NCBI GenBank assembly: GCA_021730985.1
Contig: JAKFYI010000003.1
Span: 62,001-126,000 of the forward strand
Reading direction: 5' to 3'
Length of the DNA stretch: 64,000 nt
Source of the DNA: Hyphomicrobiales bacterium
GTDB lineage: Bacteria > Pseudomonadota > Alphaproteobacteria > Rhizobiales > Xanthobacteraceae
Shown here: one piece after another, positions 7,439 through 17,769 of the stretch
How positions within the stretch are numbered: position 1 is the stretch's first letter
Layout of the letters: each line of letters opens with the position of its first letter
Notes under the pieces: model-generated
Databases searched by the model: none
What the model was told of the DNA's origin: nothing
What the model saw: the letters and a program-made list of their open reading frames with translations, nothing else
Program-made: the position numbers and the translations under genes

Positions 7439-9385
7439 ATGCGCTTTTCGCCCCAGTTCCTCGATGAGCTGAAGGCCCGCCTTCCGGTATCGGAAGTCGT
7501 CGGCAAGCGCGTCGCGTTGAAGAAATCCGGGCGCGAATGGAAGGGCTTGTCGCCCTTCAACAAGGAAAAGACCGCCTCGTTCTTCGTCAACGACCAGAAA
7601 GGGGCCTGGTTCGACTTCTCCTCCGGCAAGAACGGCAACATCTTCGACTTCCTGATGGAGACCGAGGGCGTTAGCTTCCCAGAGGCCGTAGAGCGGCTGG
7701 CGGCAATGGCGGGCGTCGCGCTGCCCACCTACTCCAAGGACGAGGTCGCGCGCGAGGAAAAGCGCAAGACGCTGCATGAGGTCATGGAGATCGCGGCAAA
7801 ATTCTTCGAGGCGACGCTTCAGTCGCGCGCTGGCGCCAAGGCGCGCGGCTATCTGGCCGACCGGCGGCTGGAGCCAGCGACGCAGCTTAAGTTCCGCATC
7901 GGTTACGCGCCGGCCGAGCGCTTCGCGCTGAAGGAGTATCTCGGCAAGCAGAACGTGTCGGTTGAGGACATGGTCGAGACCGGACTGCTGATCGGCGGCG
8001 AGGACATTCCGGTGCCGTACGACCGCTTCCGCGACCGGGTGATGTTCCCGATCACGGATTTCCGCGGCCGCATCATCGCGTTCGGCGGCCGCGCGCTCGA
8101 TCCGGAGGCGCCCGCCAAATACCTGAATTCGCCGGAGACGCCGCTCTTTCACAAGGGCCACAACCTCTACAACGGCGCCGCCACCCGGCAGGCCGTGCAT
8201 GACGGTGCGAAGCTCGTCGTGGTCGAGGGCTATGTCGATGTCATCGCCATGGTGACAGCGGGCTATCCGGCGGCTGTGGCGCCGCTTGGCACCGCGCTCA
8301 CCGAAGAGCAGTTGGGCCTGATCTGGAAAATGGCCGACGAGCCCATTCTCTGCTTCGACGGCGACAAGGCCGGCCGCCGCGCCGCCTATCGTGCGCTCGA
8401 CATGGCGCTGCCGCGGCTTGCGCCGGGCAAGAGCGTGCAGTTCGCGCTGCTGCCGGAAGGCCAGGACCCCGACGACCTGTACCGCTCGGGAGGCCGGGAG
8501 GCTGTGGCCGAGGTTCTGGGCGGCGCCCGCTCGCTCGCCGAGATGCTGTGGACCCGCGAGACCGAGGCGTCCGCGCTCGATACCCCGGAGCGCCGTGCGG
8601 CGCTGGAGGCACGGATCAAGGAGATCATTCGCGGCATTGGCGACGAAACGGTGCGGCGTTACTACAATGATGACTTCATGGCGCGGCTGCGCCACCTGAT
8701 GGCGCCGAAGTTCGATGCGCGGCCCGCAGCGGCCCGCTACGGCAACAATCCCGGGCGGCGCCAGGGCGGGGGCGGCTGGCAGAATTCGGCGCGAGGCCGC
8801 AACCCCGGCAACGATCCGCTGCCGCCGCCGAGCGCGCGCCTCACCGGCAGTTCGATCGTGCGCGGCCATTTCAGTTCGGTGCCGGCGCGCGAGGCGCTGC
8901 TGCTGCTCACCGTCATCAATCATCCCTGGCTGCTGGAAAACCACGCCGAGGAACTCTCGCAACTCGATCTGGTCAGTCCCGAGGCCGACCGGGTGCGCCG
9001 TGCGGTGCTGGATGCCGGCGCCGGCGAGCATTTCAGCCGCGATCCGCAGGATGCCGAGCGGCTACGCTCCGCGATCGTCAAGCAAGGCGCGGACCTCGCC
9101 CGCCTGGAAGCCACCATCACGCACAAGTCGGATTGGCCGACGCGGCCCGGAACCGCAGCCGATGACGTGGCGCAATGGTGGACGCACCTTGTTACCTTGC
9201 ATCACAAGAAGCGCACGCTAAATAAGGAGTTGAAAGACGCCGAACATGCACTCGGCGAGGAACCAACCGACGCCAATTTGGCTTGGCTTCGTGACGTCCA
9301 GGCGAGGCTTTCCGCGCTCGATGGTTTCGAGGCCCAAATCGAGGGTTTCGGAGCGTCATCCGGGCGCGCGGCCGGCGTCGTTTGA
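7439..9385 (+). CDS. dnaG: DNA primase DnaG
   Basis: This 648-residue primase makes RNA primers at the replication fork. The N-terminal CHC2-type domain (residues 1-95) keeps the fold words SPFNKEKTASFFV and GNIFDFLME. The four zinc ligands are replaced: Ser38, Asn41, Asp59 and Ser62 stand where Cys, His, Cys and Cys are found in Escherichia coli. The catalytic TOPRIM domain follows, with the acidic motifs EGYVDVIAM and DGDKAGRRAAYRAL. A Gly/Arg/Pro-rich linker (about residues 425-460) leads to the C-terminal helicase-interaction domain. rpoD follows 183 nt downstream, the conserved primase-sigma arrangement without rpsU. Confidence 0.97.
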   Translation: MRFSPQFLDELKARLPVSEVVGKRVALKKSGREWKGLSPFNKEKTASFFVNDQKGAWFDFSSGKNGNIFDFLMETEGVSFPEAVERLAAMAGVALPTYSKDEVAREEKRKTLHEVMEIAAKFFEATLQSRAGAKARGYLADRRLEPATQLKFRIGYAPAERFALKEYLGKQNVSVEDMVETGLLIGGEDIPVPYDRFRDRVMFPITDFRGRIIAFGGRALDPEAPAKYLNSPETPLFHKGHNLYNGAATRQAVHDGAKLVVVEGYVDVIAMVTAGYPAAVAPLGTALTEEQLGLIWKMADEPILCFDGDKAGRRAAYRALDMALPRLAPGKSVQFALLPEGQDPDDLYRSGGREAVAEVLGGARSLAEMLWTRETEASALDTPERRAALEARIKEIIRGIGDETVRRYYNDDFMARLRHLMAPKFDARPAAARYGNNPGRRQGGGGWQNSARGRNPGNDPLPPPSARLTGSSIVRGHFSSVPAREALLLLTVINHPWLLENHAEELSQLDLVSPEADRVRRAVLDAGAGEHFSRDPQDAERLRSAIVKQGADLARLEATITHKSDWPTRPGTAADDVAQWWTHLVTLHHKKRTLNKELKDAEHALGEEPTDANLAWLRDVQARLSALDGFEAQIEGFGASSGRAAGVV

Positions 9386-9568
9386 GGTCACGCGGCACTT
9401 GTCTCCGGGGCCAATGACGGAATAGGACATCGGTTCCCGCTGTCTGTCAGGGTTAAGTGGAGCTTAAGGGAGCTTCGCCACATTCGGGCTTCGATTCGGG
9501 CGGTTTAGCCCCGGATCAGGCCGTTCGGTCACGCATCGATTCTGATCCCTATAGGTAGGAGGCCCTTC

Positions 9569-11842
<2,274 letters not shown>

Positions 11843-11875
11843 TCGGTTTCGACCGGATGCTCGCCCCTTTCACAG

Positions 11876-11961
11876 CCGTCGTCCCCGCGAAAGCGGGGAC
11901 CCAGTAACCACAGCCCTTTCGGCGGGTACTGGATCGCCCGCTTTCGCGGGCGATGACACCG
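11876..11961. repeat. Dispersed palindromic repeat, copy 2 of 3
   Basis: Same architecture as 5243-5346: GTCCCCGC-GAAA-GCGGGGAC at the left, TACTGGATC, then ATCGCCCGC-TTTC-GCGGGCGAT at the right, closing GATGACACCGAG. It sits between the convergent rpoD and aqpZ genes and may end both transcripts. Confidence 0.88.
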
Positions 11962-11996
11962 AGGGTGGGAAGGGGCGGAGCGCCCAACGCCGCCCC

Positions 11997-12710
11997 TTAC
12001 TTCCCCGTCACCTGACCCGCCGGGTCTTCGCTGAGCCAGCGGTACAGCACGCCGCCGAGTGCGCCGCCGACAATCGGCGCCAGCCAGAACAGCCAGAGCT
12101 GCTGCAGCGCCCAGCCGCCGACGAACAGCGCGGGGCCTGTGCTGCGCGCCGGATTGACCGACGTGTTGGTGACCGGAATGCTGACCAGGTGGATCAGCGT
12201 CAGCATCAGCCCGATGGCGAGCGGCGCAAACCCGGCCGGCGCCTTGCCGTGGGTCGCGCCCATGATGACGAACAGGAACATCATGGTCAGCACCACCTCG
12301 GCGATCAGCGCCGAGCCCATGCTGTACTTGCCCGGCGAATGCTCGGCGTAGCCGTTCGAGGCGAAGCCCTTGGCGAGGTCGAAGCCCGGCGCGCCGCTCG
12401 CGATCATATAGAGCACCGCGGCCGCGGCGATGGCGCCCACCACCTGCGCCGCCACATAGGGCGCGATCTGGTTGGCCGGAAACCGCCCGCCGGCGGCCAG
12501 CCCCACCGTCACCGCCGGATTGAGATGGCAGCCCGAGATGTGCCCGATCGCGTAGGCCATGGTGACGACCGAAAGGCCGAACGCCAGCGATACGCCGAGC
12601 AGCCCGATGCCGACCTGCGGAAATCCAGCCGCGATCACCGCGCTGCCGCAGCCCGCGAAGGTGAGCCAGAATGTGCCGATGGCTTCGGCCGCGTATTTTC
12701 TTGAGTTCAT
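11997..12710 (-). CDS. aqpZ: aquaporin Z
   Basis: A 237-residue six-helix inner-membrane water channel. Both NPA half-helices are present (HLNPAVT and TSVNPARS). The narrow-filter residues of AqpZ are kept, with His in [10 protein letters not shown], then Thr, and Arg following the second NPA. These indicate a water-selective channel rather than a glycerol facilitator. The start at 12710 ([14 protein letters not shown]) has GGAGG about 7 nt upstream; the longer frame to 12767 has no such site. The gene is convergent with rpoD and divergent from the transglycosylase at 12878. Confidence 0.95.
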   Translation of the reverse strand: MNSRKYAAEAIGTFWLTFAGCGSAVIAAGFPQVGIGLLGVSLAFGLSVVTMAYAIGHISGCHLNPAVTVGLAAGGRFPANQIAPYVAAQVVGAIAAAAVLYMIASGAPGFDLAKGFASNGYAEHSPGKYSMGSALIAEVVLTMMFLFVIMGATHGKAPAGFAPLAIGLMLTLIHLVSIPVTNTSVNPARSTGPALFVGGWALQQLWLFWLAPIVGGALGGVLYRWLSEDPAGQVTGK

Positions 12711-12877
12711 GAGAGCCTCCCCCGTGATGTCGCCGTATCGCGGACAATGCCGCGCCGGTGGCCGCAATTATGATCCAACCCGCGGGCCGCCGTAAGGCCA
12801 CAGGCGCCGGTCTGCCCCGCGCCTTTCGCGGGCCGCGCCGCCGTGGCACACTTGGCCGGGGCAAGCGGAGTTGTTTG

Positions 12878-13684
12878 ATGCTGACGCGGATACTCGCGAT
12901 TGTTGGTCTGGCTTTCGGTTTTGCTGCGCCGCTGCAGGCGGCGCAGTGCGGCGGCAACTTCGAGACGTTCCTCGCCGCGATGGCGCGCGAGGCGCAGGCC
13001 GTGGGCGTGTCGCGTGCGGTGATCGACCAGTCGTTCGCGGGGCTCACCATCGACCCCGCGGTGTTGAGTTTCGACCGCCGCCAGCGCGGCACCTTCCGCA
13101 AGAGCTTCGAGGAGTATGTCGCCACCCGCGTCGGCGCCTCGCGCGTGAAGCGCGGCCGCGAGATGCTGGCGAAGCACGCGGCGATCCTGGCGCGCGTCGA
13201 GAAGCAGTTCGGCGTGCCGAAGGAGCTGATCGTCGCGATCTGGGGCCTGGAGAGCGATTTCGGCACCGGCGACATCGGCAAGATGCCGGTGGTGCGCACG
13301 CTCGCCACCATGGCGCACGACTGCCGCCGCACCGAGCTGTTCCAGGGCGAGCTGATCGCGGCGCTCAAGATCCTGCAGCGCGGCGACCTCACGCGCGAGA
13401 ACATGGTCGGCGCCTTCGCCGGCGAGCTGGGGCAGACCCAGTTCCTCCCCAGCTCCTACATCAAGTACGGCGTCGACTACGACGGCAACGGCCACATCGA
13501 CCTGCGCCGCTCAGTGCCGGACGTGCTGGCCTCGACCGCCAACCTACTCAAGACCGCGGGCTGGAAAACCGGCGCGCCATTCGGCGAGGGCACGGAGAAT
13601 TTCCAGGTGATGCGCGAGTGGAACAGATCAGAGGTGTATCGCAAGACGATGCACTATTTCGCGCAGCAATTGGGGGCGAGGTGA
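12878..13684 (+). CDS. lytic murein transglycosylase, MltB/SltB family
   Basis: A 268-residue exported enzyme that cleaves the glycan strands of peptidoglycan with 1,6-anhydro product formation. The signal peptide MLTRILAIVGLAFGFAAP (cleavage about QAA-QC) follows the ATG at 12878, which has GCGGAG upstream. The catalytic Glu125 lies in WGLESDFG and is followed by the family words GELGQTQFLPSSY and DYDGNGHIDL. No C-terminal peptidoglycan-binding domain is present; the short form is usual in Rhizobiales. A Cys at mature position 2 to 3 is not in a clear lipobox. Confidence 0.92.
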   Translation: MLTRILAIVGLAFGFAAPLQAAQCGGNFETFLAAMAREAQAVGVSRAVIDQSFAGLTIDPAVLSFDRRQRGTFRKSFEEYVATRVGASRVKRGREMLAKHAAILARVEKQFGVPKELIVAIWGLESDFGTGDIGKMPVVRTLATMAHDCRRTELFQGELIAALKILQRGDLTRENMVGAFAGELGQTQFLPSSYIKYGVDYDGNGHIDLRRSVPDVLASTANLLKTAGWKTGAPFGEGTENFQVMREWNRSEVYRKTMHYFAQQLGAR

Positions 13685-13706
13685 GGGGGAGTCGGGCAAC
13701 TCGTCC

Positions 13707-14138
13707 TCAGCAAGATATCTTTCGTAGGTGTGCCAGCTCCTTCTTGCCATCCAAGAAGCAGAAAAATTGGGGCGGGCTGAAGCGATTATTTATTTCCCGC
13801 AGTTCTAATAGCGTCGCCGGTGTTGAGAGCTTTTTAGCGTCGGCAAGCAATAACGCGTGGGCGATTTCTCGTTCCCTAAAGTACTCGAAAAAATCAAACC
13901 GACTAACAGCGCACGCTTCGCCAAAATCATTCCAAAGCTGGAGTGGCGGCATGCTTATGATGCGTTGAATTTTGATATGGCCGATGATCGCAGCGATTGG
14001 TTTTTTTGTATAAATCCAAGCCGTCGTCCCAGGAGGGACATTCGGTTTTCTTGTTCGGAGTTCTACCGTTTTTGAACCAGAAAAAATATTCTGCGAATGC
14101 CGCTGCTCCAGCGAGATCAAAATATTGGGTTTGCTCAA
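13707..14138 (-). CDS. ASCH/PUA-like domain protein
   Basis: A 143-residue protein. ILISLEQRHSQNIFSGSKTV, then ELRTRKP, and the strand IAAIIGHIKIQ are the signature of ASCH domains (PUA-like fold, proposed RNA binding). This part of the family usually carries the SGxKxxExR motif seen here at about residues 20-28. The start is TTG at 14138; the stop of the preceding gene (14150) forms part of the TAGGA ribosome site, so it is coupled to that gene. It is the last gene of a GNAT / membrane protein / ASCH operon in an AT-richer islet. Its target RNA or nucleotide is unknown. Confidence 0.75.
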   Translation of the reverse strand: MSKPNILISLEQRHSQNIFSGSKTVELRTRKPNVPPGTTAWIYTKKPIAAIIGHIKIQRIISMPPLQLWNDFGEACAVSRFDFFEYFREREIAHALLLADAKKLSTPATLLELREINNRFSPPQFFCFLDGKKELAHLRKISC

Positions 14139-14149
14139 GCCTTAATATC

Positions 14150-15085
14150 CTACTTGCCGATCGCTGTATCGATAAGGCGGTCGATTACACGCCAAAGAAT
14201 GGGCAGCGCGGATGCGCCTAACGCATAAAAAATCCAGATCGCTCGACCGAATTCGCGAGACAAATCCATGTATGCCCTGAAAGGGCGATCGGCATCTATC
14301 GGGGCGTTTGAACGCCACTGGTGCATTGAGATTCGAGTGTGACGTTCATATTTTCCTTGAAGGTAGTCGCGCCAAACCTCTGGCTCCAGCAATCGAGAAT
14401 AGTGCAGTGGCGGACTATAGTGGTTAGGAACAAAATAAGACGGCACTCCCAAAAATAGGAAAAGCTTTTCAATCTCTACAATATGCATGGCCTCATTCCT
14501 TCCAAGGCCGAGAAGAACGGACTCCCTAATGTCGGTCACGCGAAGGTCCGCAATGGTGCCTCGTTTCGCGAATCCCCATCCTTTTGATGTCCAAAGTGCG
14601 CCACGGTTTTTCATTTTGATGCGGAAGCGAACGTAGGCAGTCTCGCCCGCACGTATCGGCTCATTCAATTCGACCGTCCAAACAGAGAAGCGCGGGTCAG
14701 TCTCGCTTTCGGGCGTCGAGTTAGCGCTCGAAACCGAAACTACGCGGTCAGTTACTTCATTTCCGTATAGGTCTTGAGCCTCATATGTCAGAAGGTTTCC
14801 CTTTATTGACACCGGGCGGCCAAAAATTAGCGGAGCGAAATTTGGATCGAGAACTTTGCTTGAGAGATCAATCAGCGCTCCGGGATCGGAATCGAATGGT
14901 AAGGCAATACGTATTCGACGTAAGTCGCTCTCAGCCTTTATTCGAAGGCCGATATCGAAAAGGTAGTTAAAGCCGATGCCTACGCCCCTAAACCAGTGTT
15001 TGGGAAGAATCCAAAAGGTTAGGTGGCAAGCAGGAATCGAAATTTTTGCGGTGGAATTTCTTGATGAGACCGCAAAGAATCCCAT
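14150..15085 (-). CDS. unknown protein with single C-terminal membrane helix, 311 aa
   Basis: I do not recognise this family. The N-terminal two thirds look like beta-rich soluble domains (for example RRIRIALPFDSDP, FSVWTVELNEPIRAGETAYV and RFRIKMKNRG, reminiscent of an immunoglobulin-like strand set). A helical part with LLEPEVWRDYLQGKYERH follows, then one membrane helix (about residues 282-303, AIWIFYALGASALPILW) and a short basic tail. This suggests a tail-anchored protein with its bulk in the cytoplasm. Its ATG overlaps the GNAT stop (TAATG), so translation is coupled. AT content and codon use differ from neighbours outside the islet. Confidence 0.7.
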   Translation of the reverse strand: MGFFAVSSRNSTAKISIPACHLTFWILPKHWFRGVGIGFNYLFDIGLRIKAESDLRRIRIALPFDSDPGALIDLSSKVLDPNFAPLIFGRPVSIKGNLLTYEAQDLYGNEVTDRVVSVSSANSTPESETDPRFSVWTVELNEPIRAGETAYVRFRIKMKNRGALWTSKGWGFAKRGTIADLRVTDIRESVLLGLGRNEAMHIVEIEKLFLFLGVPSYFVPNHYSPPLHYSRLLEPEVWRDYLQGKYERHTRISMHQWRSNAPIDADRPFRAYMDLSREFGRAIWIFYALGASALPILWRVIDRLIDTAIGK

Positions 15086-15561
15086 TAGTTAAGGGTGGCG
15101 GAAAAAACCGCCTCATCTCGAAGTGGGCCGTATCGATCAGGCATTGTTTCTTTAAGTTCAAACCGCTTTCGAAGTAGAAATGGTTCAATCGCATCCAATC
15201 GTAATGATGCGACGGTAATATGTACTTTATCGACCCCTGCATTGAGCCAATGCATTTCGCGTGTTGAATATAGAAGAGTTGCAAGCCCTTTTCGCGCGCA
15301 TAAATCCGACACGAACAGTGTCGAAATCTTTTGAAGCCTGCGCCCCTTCGCGACGTCGATCAAAACGCCACCAAGATGCTGTCCGTAATAGCCCAGCAGG
15401 CACGAGGCTCGTCCTCGTTCTACTTCGTCTAGGCGACACTCAAGCCATTGGCGGCCCCCGGGATATAGAGTGGGAAGTATCTTCAATAGTCCAACCACCG
15501 CGCTTCGATCGCCGGGCGTGAACGAGCGAGTATGCAGGGTGGCGTGAATCATGCGGAGCAT
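15085..15561 (-). CDS. GNAT family N-acetyltransferase
   Basis: A 158-residue acetyl-CoA-dependent acetyltransferase. The beta4-alpha3 core reads ISTLFVSDLCARKGLATLLY, with the pyrophosphate-binding R-K-G-L-A loop, and VHITVASLRLDAIEPFLLRK is the following strand and helix. The acceptor is not predictable. It is the first gene of the three-gene minus-strand operon and overlaps the membrane-anchored protein gene by one base. The promoter should lie just above 15561, facing away from the strong plus-strand promoter at 15626. Confidence 0.8.
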   Translation of the reverse strand: MLRMIHATLHTRSFTPGDRSAVVGLLKILPTLYPGGRQWLECRLDEVERGRASCLLGYYGQHLGGVLIDVAKGRRLQKISTLFVSDLCARKGLATLLYSTREMHWLNAGVDKVHITVASLRLDAIEPFLLRKRFELKETMPDRYGPLRDEAVFSATLN

Positions 15562-15625
15562 TCTACCAAATATGGCCTGAACCGTGCGCCACCATATGAT
15601 GGGGCAAACTCCATATTTTAGTACC

Positions 15626-15654
15626 TTGACATCCTGCTGTAATAGGATTATATT
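15626..15654 (+). promoter_or_regulatory. Near-consensus sigma-70 promoter
   Basis: TTGACA at 15626-15631, a 17-nt spacer, and TATATT at 15649-15654 match the ideal sigma-70 layout, which is uncommon in this GC-rich genome. Transcription would start near 15661 and read toward 16130. Confidence 0.7.
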
Positions 15655-15960
15655 CTCTCAATCTTCACTCACCGAGGGCGCCTCCGGAGGCGGTCCGCAG
15701 GCGGAGTGAGGAAAGCGGCGCCTGCGGCCAGTCCTCGCAAGACCGGCTCCGGGAGGCCCGGGTCACCGTCCGTCCCAACTACGTGGGGCTGCCCTTGAAT
15801 GGGCTGGTGGGGACCGGAGGAAGGGAAGGCGAAAGCCGGCCCGATCCTGAGGTGGAAGACCCACCCATCCGGTCCTGAAAGTTACGGTCCCGAGAGCCCA
15901 AAATCGCCGCGGTGGAGCGCCGGAAGGCGACGCGCTCTCCGATAAAGAGCGCGGCCCGCC

Positions 15961-16036
15961 GAAGCCCCCCGAGGGGCGAAGGCGGGAGACTCCGAAGATG
16001 CGCCTTTCGGCGCTCCGCCCCCTCGGGGGCGGCTTC
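15961..16036 (+). other. Large stem-loop in leader RNA
   Basis: GAAGCCCCCCGAGGGGCG (15961-15978) pairs with CGCCCCCTCGGGGGCGGCTTC (16016-16036; nearly perfect with a small bulge). Inside its loop lies a second hairpin, GCGCC-TTTC-GGCGC (16000-16013). The nested arrangement and position about 95 nt before a start codon suggest a folded RNA domain. Confidence 0.6.
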
Positions 16037-16129
16037 ACGGGGAGACAATTTGGTCTGGGAATGGCTCGCGGGCGCATGCGCCGCGCGGGCCCATGGAATG
16101 CTTTTGCGTTCAACATAAGGAGAAACGCG

Positions 16130-16507
16130 ATGACGAAACCGAACAGGACGAAATCGAACGACGCCCGCCGCAACGTGGCGCCTGTGGCGAAGCCGCAGAC
16201 GGAGGCCGCGCGCGTGGCCGCGGTGCTGCGCGCCTCGGCGAGCTACCGGCCGCGGAAAGAGGGCGAGCCGCCGGTGGATCGGGAGGTGATGGGCGCGGTG
16301 CTGGTGCGCCGCCTGATGACGATGCTGGGCCATCCGCTCCGCTGCGGCGACGCGCTGTGCCGGCGCGCCGGGCGCTGCGTCGGCCCCACCATTCGTTGCG
16401 ACCGCGATTTTCCGCCGCCGGTGATGACGCCGGCGCAGGGGGACGAGGCGATCGCACACTTTCGCAAAATGCTGACGGCGGACATCGCGCGGCGGGGCGG
16501 GATGTGA
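16130..16507 (+). CDS. small Cys-rich basic hypothetical protein, 125 aa
   Basis: Start at 16130 with AAGGAG 8 nt upstream. The N-terminus is basic and probably unfolded (MTKPNRTKSNDARRN). A helix follows (VMGAVLVRRLMTMLGH), then four cysteines in the pattern C-x4-C-x5-C-x6-C (CGDALCRRAGRCVGPTIRC) that could hold zinc. I recall similar short Cys-motif proteins of unknown role in Rhizobiales. No signal peptide or membrane helix is visible. It sits at the end of the long folded leader from the 15626 promoter. Confidence 0.7.
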   Translation: MTKPNRTKSNDARRNVAPVAKPQTEAARVAAVLRASASYRPRKEGEPPVDREVMGAVLVRRLMTMLGHPLRCGDALCRRAGRCVGPTIRCDRDFPPPVMTPAQGDEAIAHFRKMLTADIARRGGM

Positions 16508-16552
16508 GCGCTCATGTCTTGCACTTCGCGCAGCGCTTCCCATGTTCGCGTC

Positions 16553-16963
16553 ATGAGCACAGCTCGCAGCGAATATGTCTTTTTGAATACGCCCGCCACC
16601 CGAGCCGAGCGCATCGCGCGGCTCGAGGCGCTGGCCAATCTGCTCGACACCGCGATCCTCATTCCCGGCACCAACGTGCGGTTCGGGATCGACGCGCTGA
16701 TTGGCCTCGTGCCCGGCATCGGCGACGTGGTGACGACGCTGATGTCGCTCTACTTGGTGCGCGAGGCGCGCGCGCTCGGCGCGCCGCGCCATCTCATCCT
16801 GCGCATGCTGGGCAATGTCGCGCTCGACAGCGTGGTTGGAGCTGTGCCGGTCGCGGGCGACCTGTTCGACGTGATGTGGCGCGCCAACCGCCGCAACATG
16901 GCGCTGCTGCGCACCTGGATCGAGAAGTCCGAGCGGCGCCAGCGCAGCCGCTCGTCGGAGTAG
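16553..16963 (+). CDS. DUF4112 family protein
   Basis: A 136-residue protein with the DUF4112 core: RIARLEALANLLDTAILIPG, then TNVRFGIDALIGLVPGIGDV, then a hydrophobic helix TTLMSLYLVREARALG and VALDSVVGAVPVAGDLFDVMW. The repeated GLVPGIGD/GAVPVAGD turns between hydrophobic helices suggest membrane association. Function is unknown. The start is uncertain: the ATG at 16553 keeps the conserved part; an ATG at 16514 would add 13 residues. Neither has a clear ribosome site. It follows the 16130 gene closely and may share its transcript. Confidence 0.85.
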   Translation: MSTARSEYVFLNTPATRAERIARLEALANLLDTAILIPGTNVRFGIDALIGLVPGIGDVVTTLMSLYLVREARALGAPRHLILRMLGNVALDSVVGAVPVAGDLFDVMWRANRRNMALLRTWIEKSERRQRSRSSE

Positions 16964-17055
16964 CGGCGCTCGTTCGCCGGAGTGCCGTTCAGCCCGACGT
17001 TGTCGAGCTCGATCTGGCCGACGTAGAGAACGTGGAAGCTTTTGATCGTTGCTGC

Positions 17056-17346
17056 TTACAGGCCTTCGACGATACGCAGGTCGCGTTCGGCCGCGCCGTC
17101 GAACACGCGCAGCGCCTCCTGATAGGCCGGCCCGTCATGGGTCTTGGCCGCGGCTTCGACGCTGTCGAACTCGATGATGACCACGCGCTGGGTCAGCCCG
17201 GCCTCGTAGGCCTTGGCGGCGGTGCCGCGGGCGAGGAAGCGGCCGCCGGCGGACTGGATCGCGGGACCGGCGAGCTTGGCGTAGGCGGCGAGCTTGTCGG
17301 GGTCTTTCACCGACCGATAGGTCGCGACCCAGTAGGCCTTGGGCAT
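17056..17346 (-). CDS. DUF1330 family protein, copy A
   Basis: A 96-residue ferredoxin-like-fold (dimeric alpha-beta barrel) protein. It starts MPKAYWVATYRSVKDPDKLA and has the family words GGRFLARG and VIIEFDSVEAA. Function of DUF1330 proteins is unknown. It is a clear paralogue of the gene at 17455, with matching length and order of motifs, separated by 108 nt on the same strand. TTCCTCC just above the start (GGAGGAA in sense) is the ribosome site. Confidence 0.9.
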   Translation of the reverse strand: MPKAYWVATYRSVKDPDKLAAYAKLAGPAIQSAGGRFLARGTAAKAYEAGLTQRVVIIEFDSVEAAAKTHDGPAYQEALRVFDGAAERDLRIVEGL

Positions 17347-17454
17347 GGAATTCCTCCGTCAGACTTGGTGTCTGCTGGAGGGGAGACTAGCAAACGGACG
17401 GCGGGACGGAAGGCCCACAACGCATCGCCATCATGCGCGTGGGCTGCGCTGGAG

Positions 17455-17748
17455 CTAATCCAGCCCCTCGACGATGCGGATGTCGCGCACCGCGCCATCC
17501 CCCAGCGCCTCCAGGGCCTTGGCATAGGCGGGGCTGTTGTAGGCGGCGTTGGCCTGCTCGACGCTCGGGAACTCCGAGATGACGATGCGTTCCTTCAGGC
17601 CGGCCTCGTAGGCCATCGCCGCGGTGCCGCGTGCGAGATAGCGCCCGCCGAACGGCTGCACCGCCGGCGGCGCAAGCTGAGCGTAAGCCTGCAGCTTCTT
17701 CGGATCGGAAATCGAACGGTAGGTGGTGACCCAGTAACCCTTGGGCAT
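17455..17748 (-). CDS. DUF1330 family protein, copy B
   Basis: A 97-residue paralogue of the 17056 gene: MPKGYWVTTYRSISDPKKLQ, GGRYLARGTAAMAYEAGLKE and IVISEFPSVEQANAAY match it almost word for word. A GGAGG-type site precedes the start. The tandem arrangement points to local duplication; the copies have diverged most in their last 20 residues. No link to the genes on either side is evident. Confidence 0.9.
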   Translation of the reverse strand: MPKGYWVTTYRSISDPKKLQAYAQLAPPAVQPFGGRYLARGTAAMAYEAGLKERIVISEFPSVEQANAAYNSPAYAKALEALGDGAVRDIRIVEGLD

Positions 17749-17769
17749 TGCATCCTCCCTTACGCAAGC

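Larger units (their letters stand above)
15562..16129 (+). other. Long non-coding stretch with strong promoter and folded leader
   Basis: No convincing protein is encoded in these 568 bases. They hold the near-consensus promoter at 15626-15654, then about 470 nt rich in inverted repeats: GCCTCCGGAGGC (about 15673-15684), CCGCAGGCG with CGCCTGCGG a short loop away (about 15692-15724), and the large hairpin 15961-16036. The downstream end carries AAGGAG for the 16130 gene. It could be a structured 5' leader, an independent non-coding RNA, or a dispersed repeat common in relatives. I cannot assign it to a named RNA family; it is not tmRNA, RNase P RNA or SRP RNA by eye. Confidence 0.6.

Noticed and set aside
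7397..9031. Long open frame on the minus strand across dnaG (544 aa)
   Set aside because: It is the complement of dnaG, with Arg/His/Ala-rich composition typical of shadow frames and no conserved motifs.
15660..15960. RNase P, tmRNA or SRP RNA in the folded leader
   Set aside because: The diagnostic conserved core sequences of those RNAs are absent.
15763..16792. Minus-strand frames opposite the folded leader
   Set aside because: They are arginine- and proline-rich readings of hairpin DNA; the promoter and structure point the other way.
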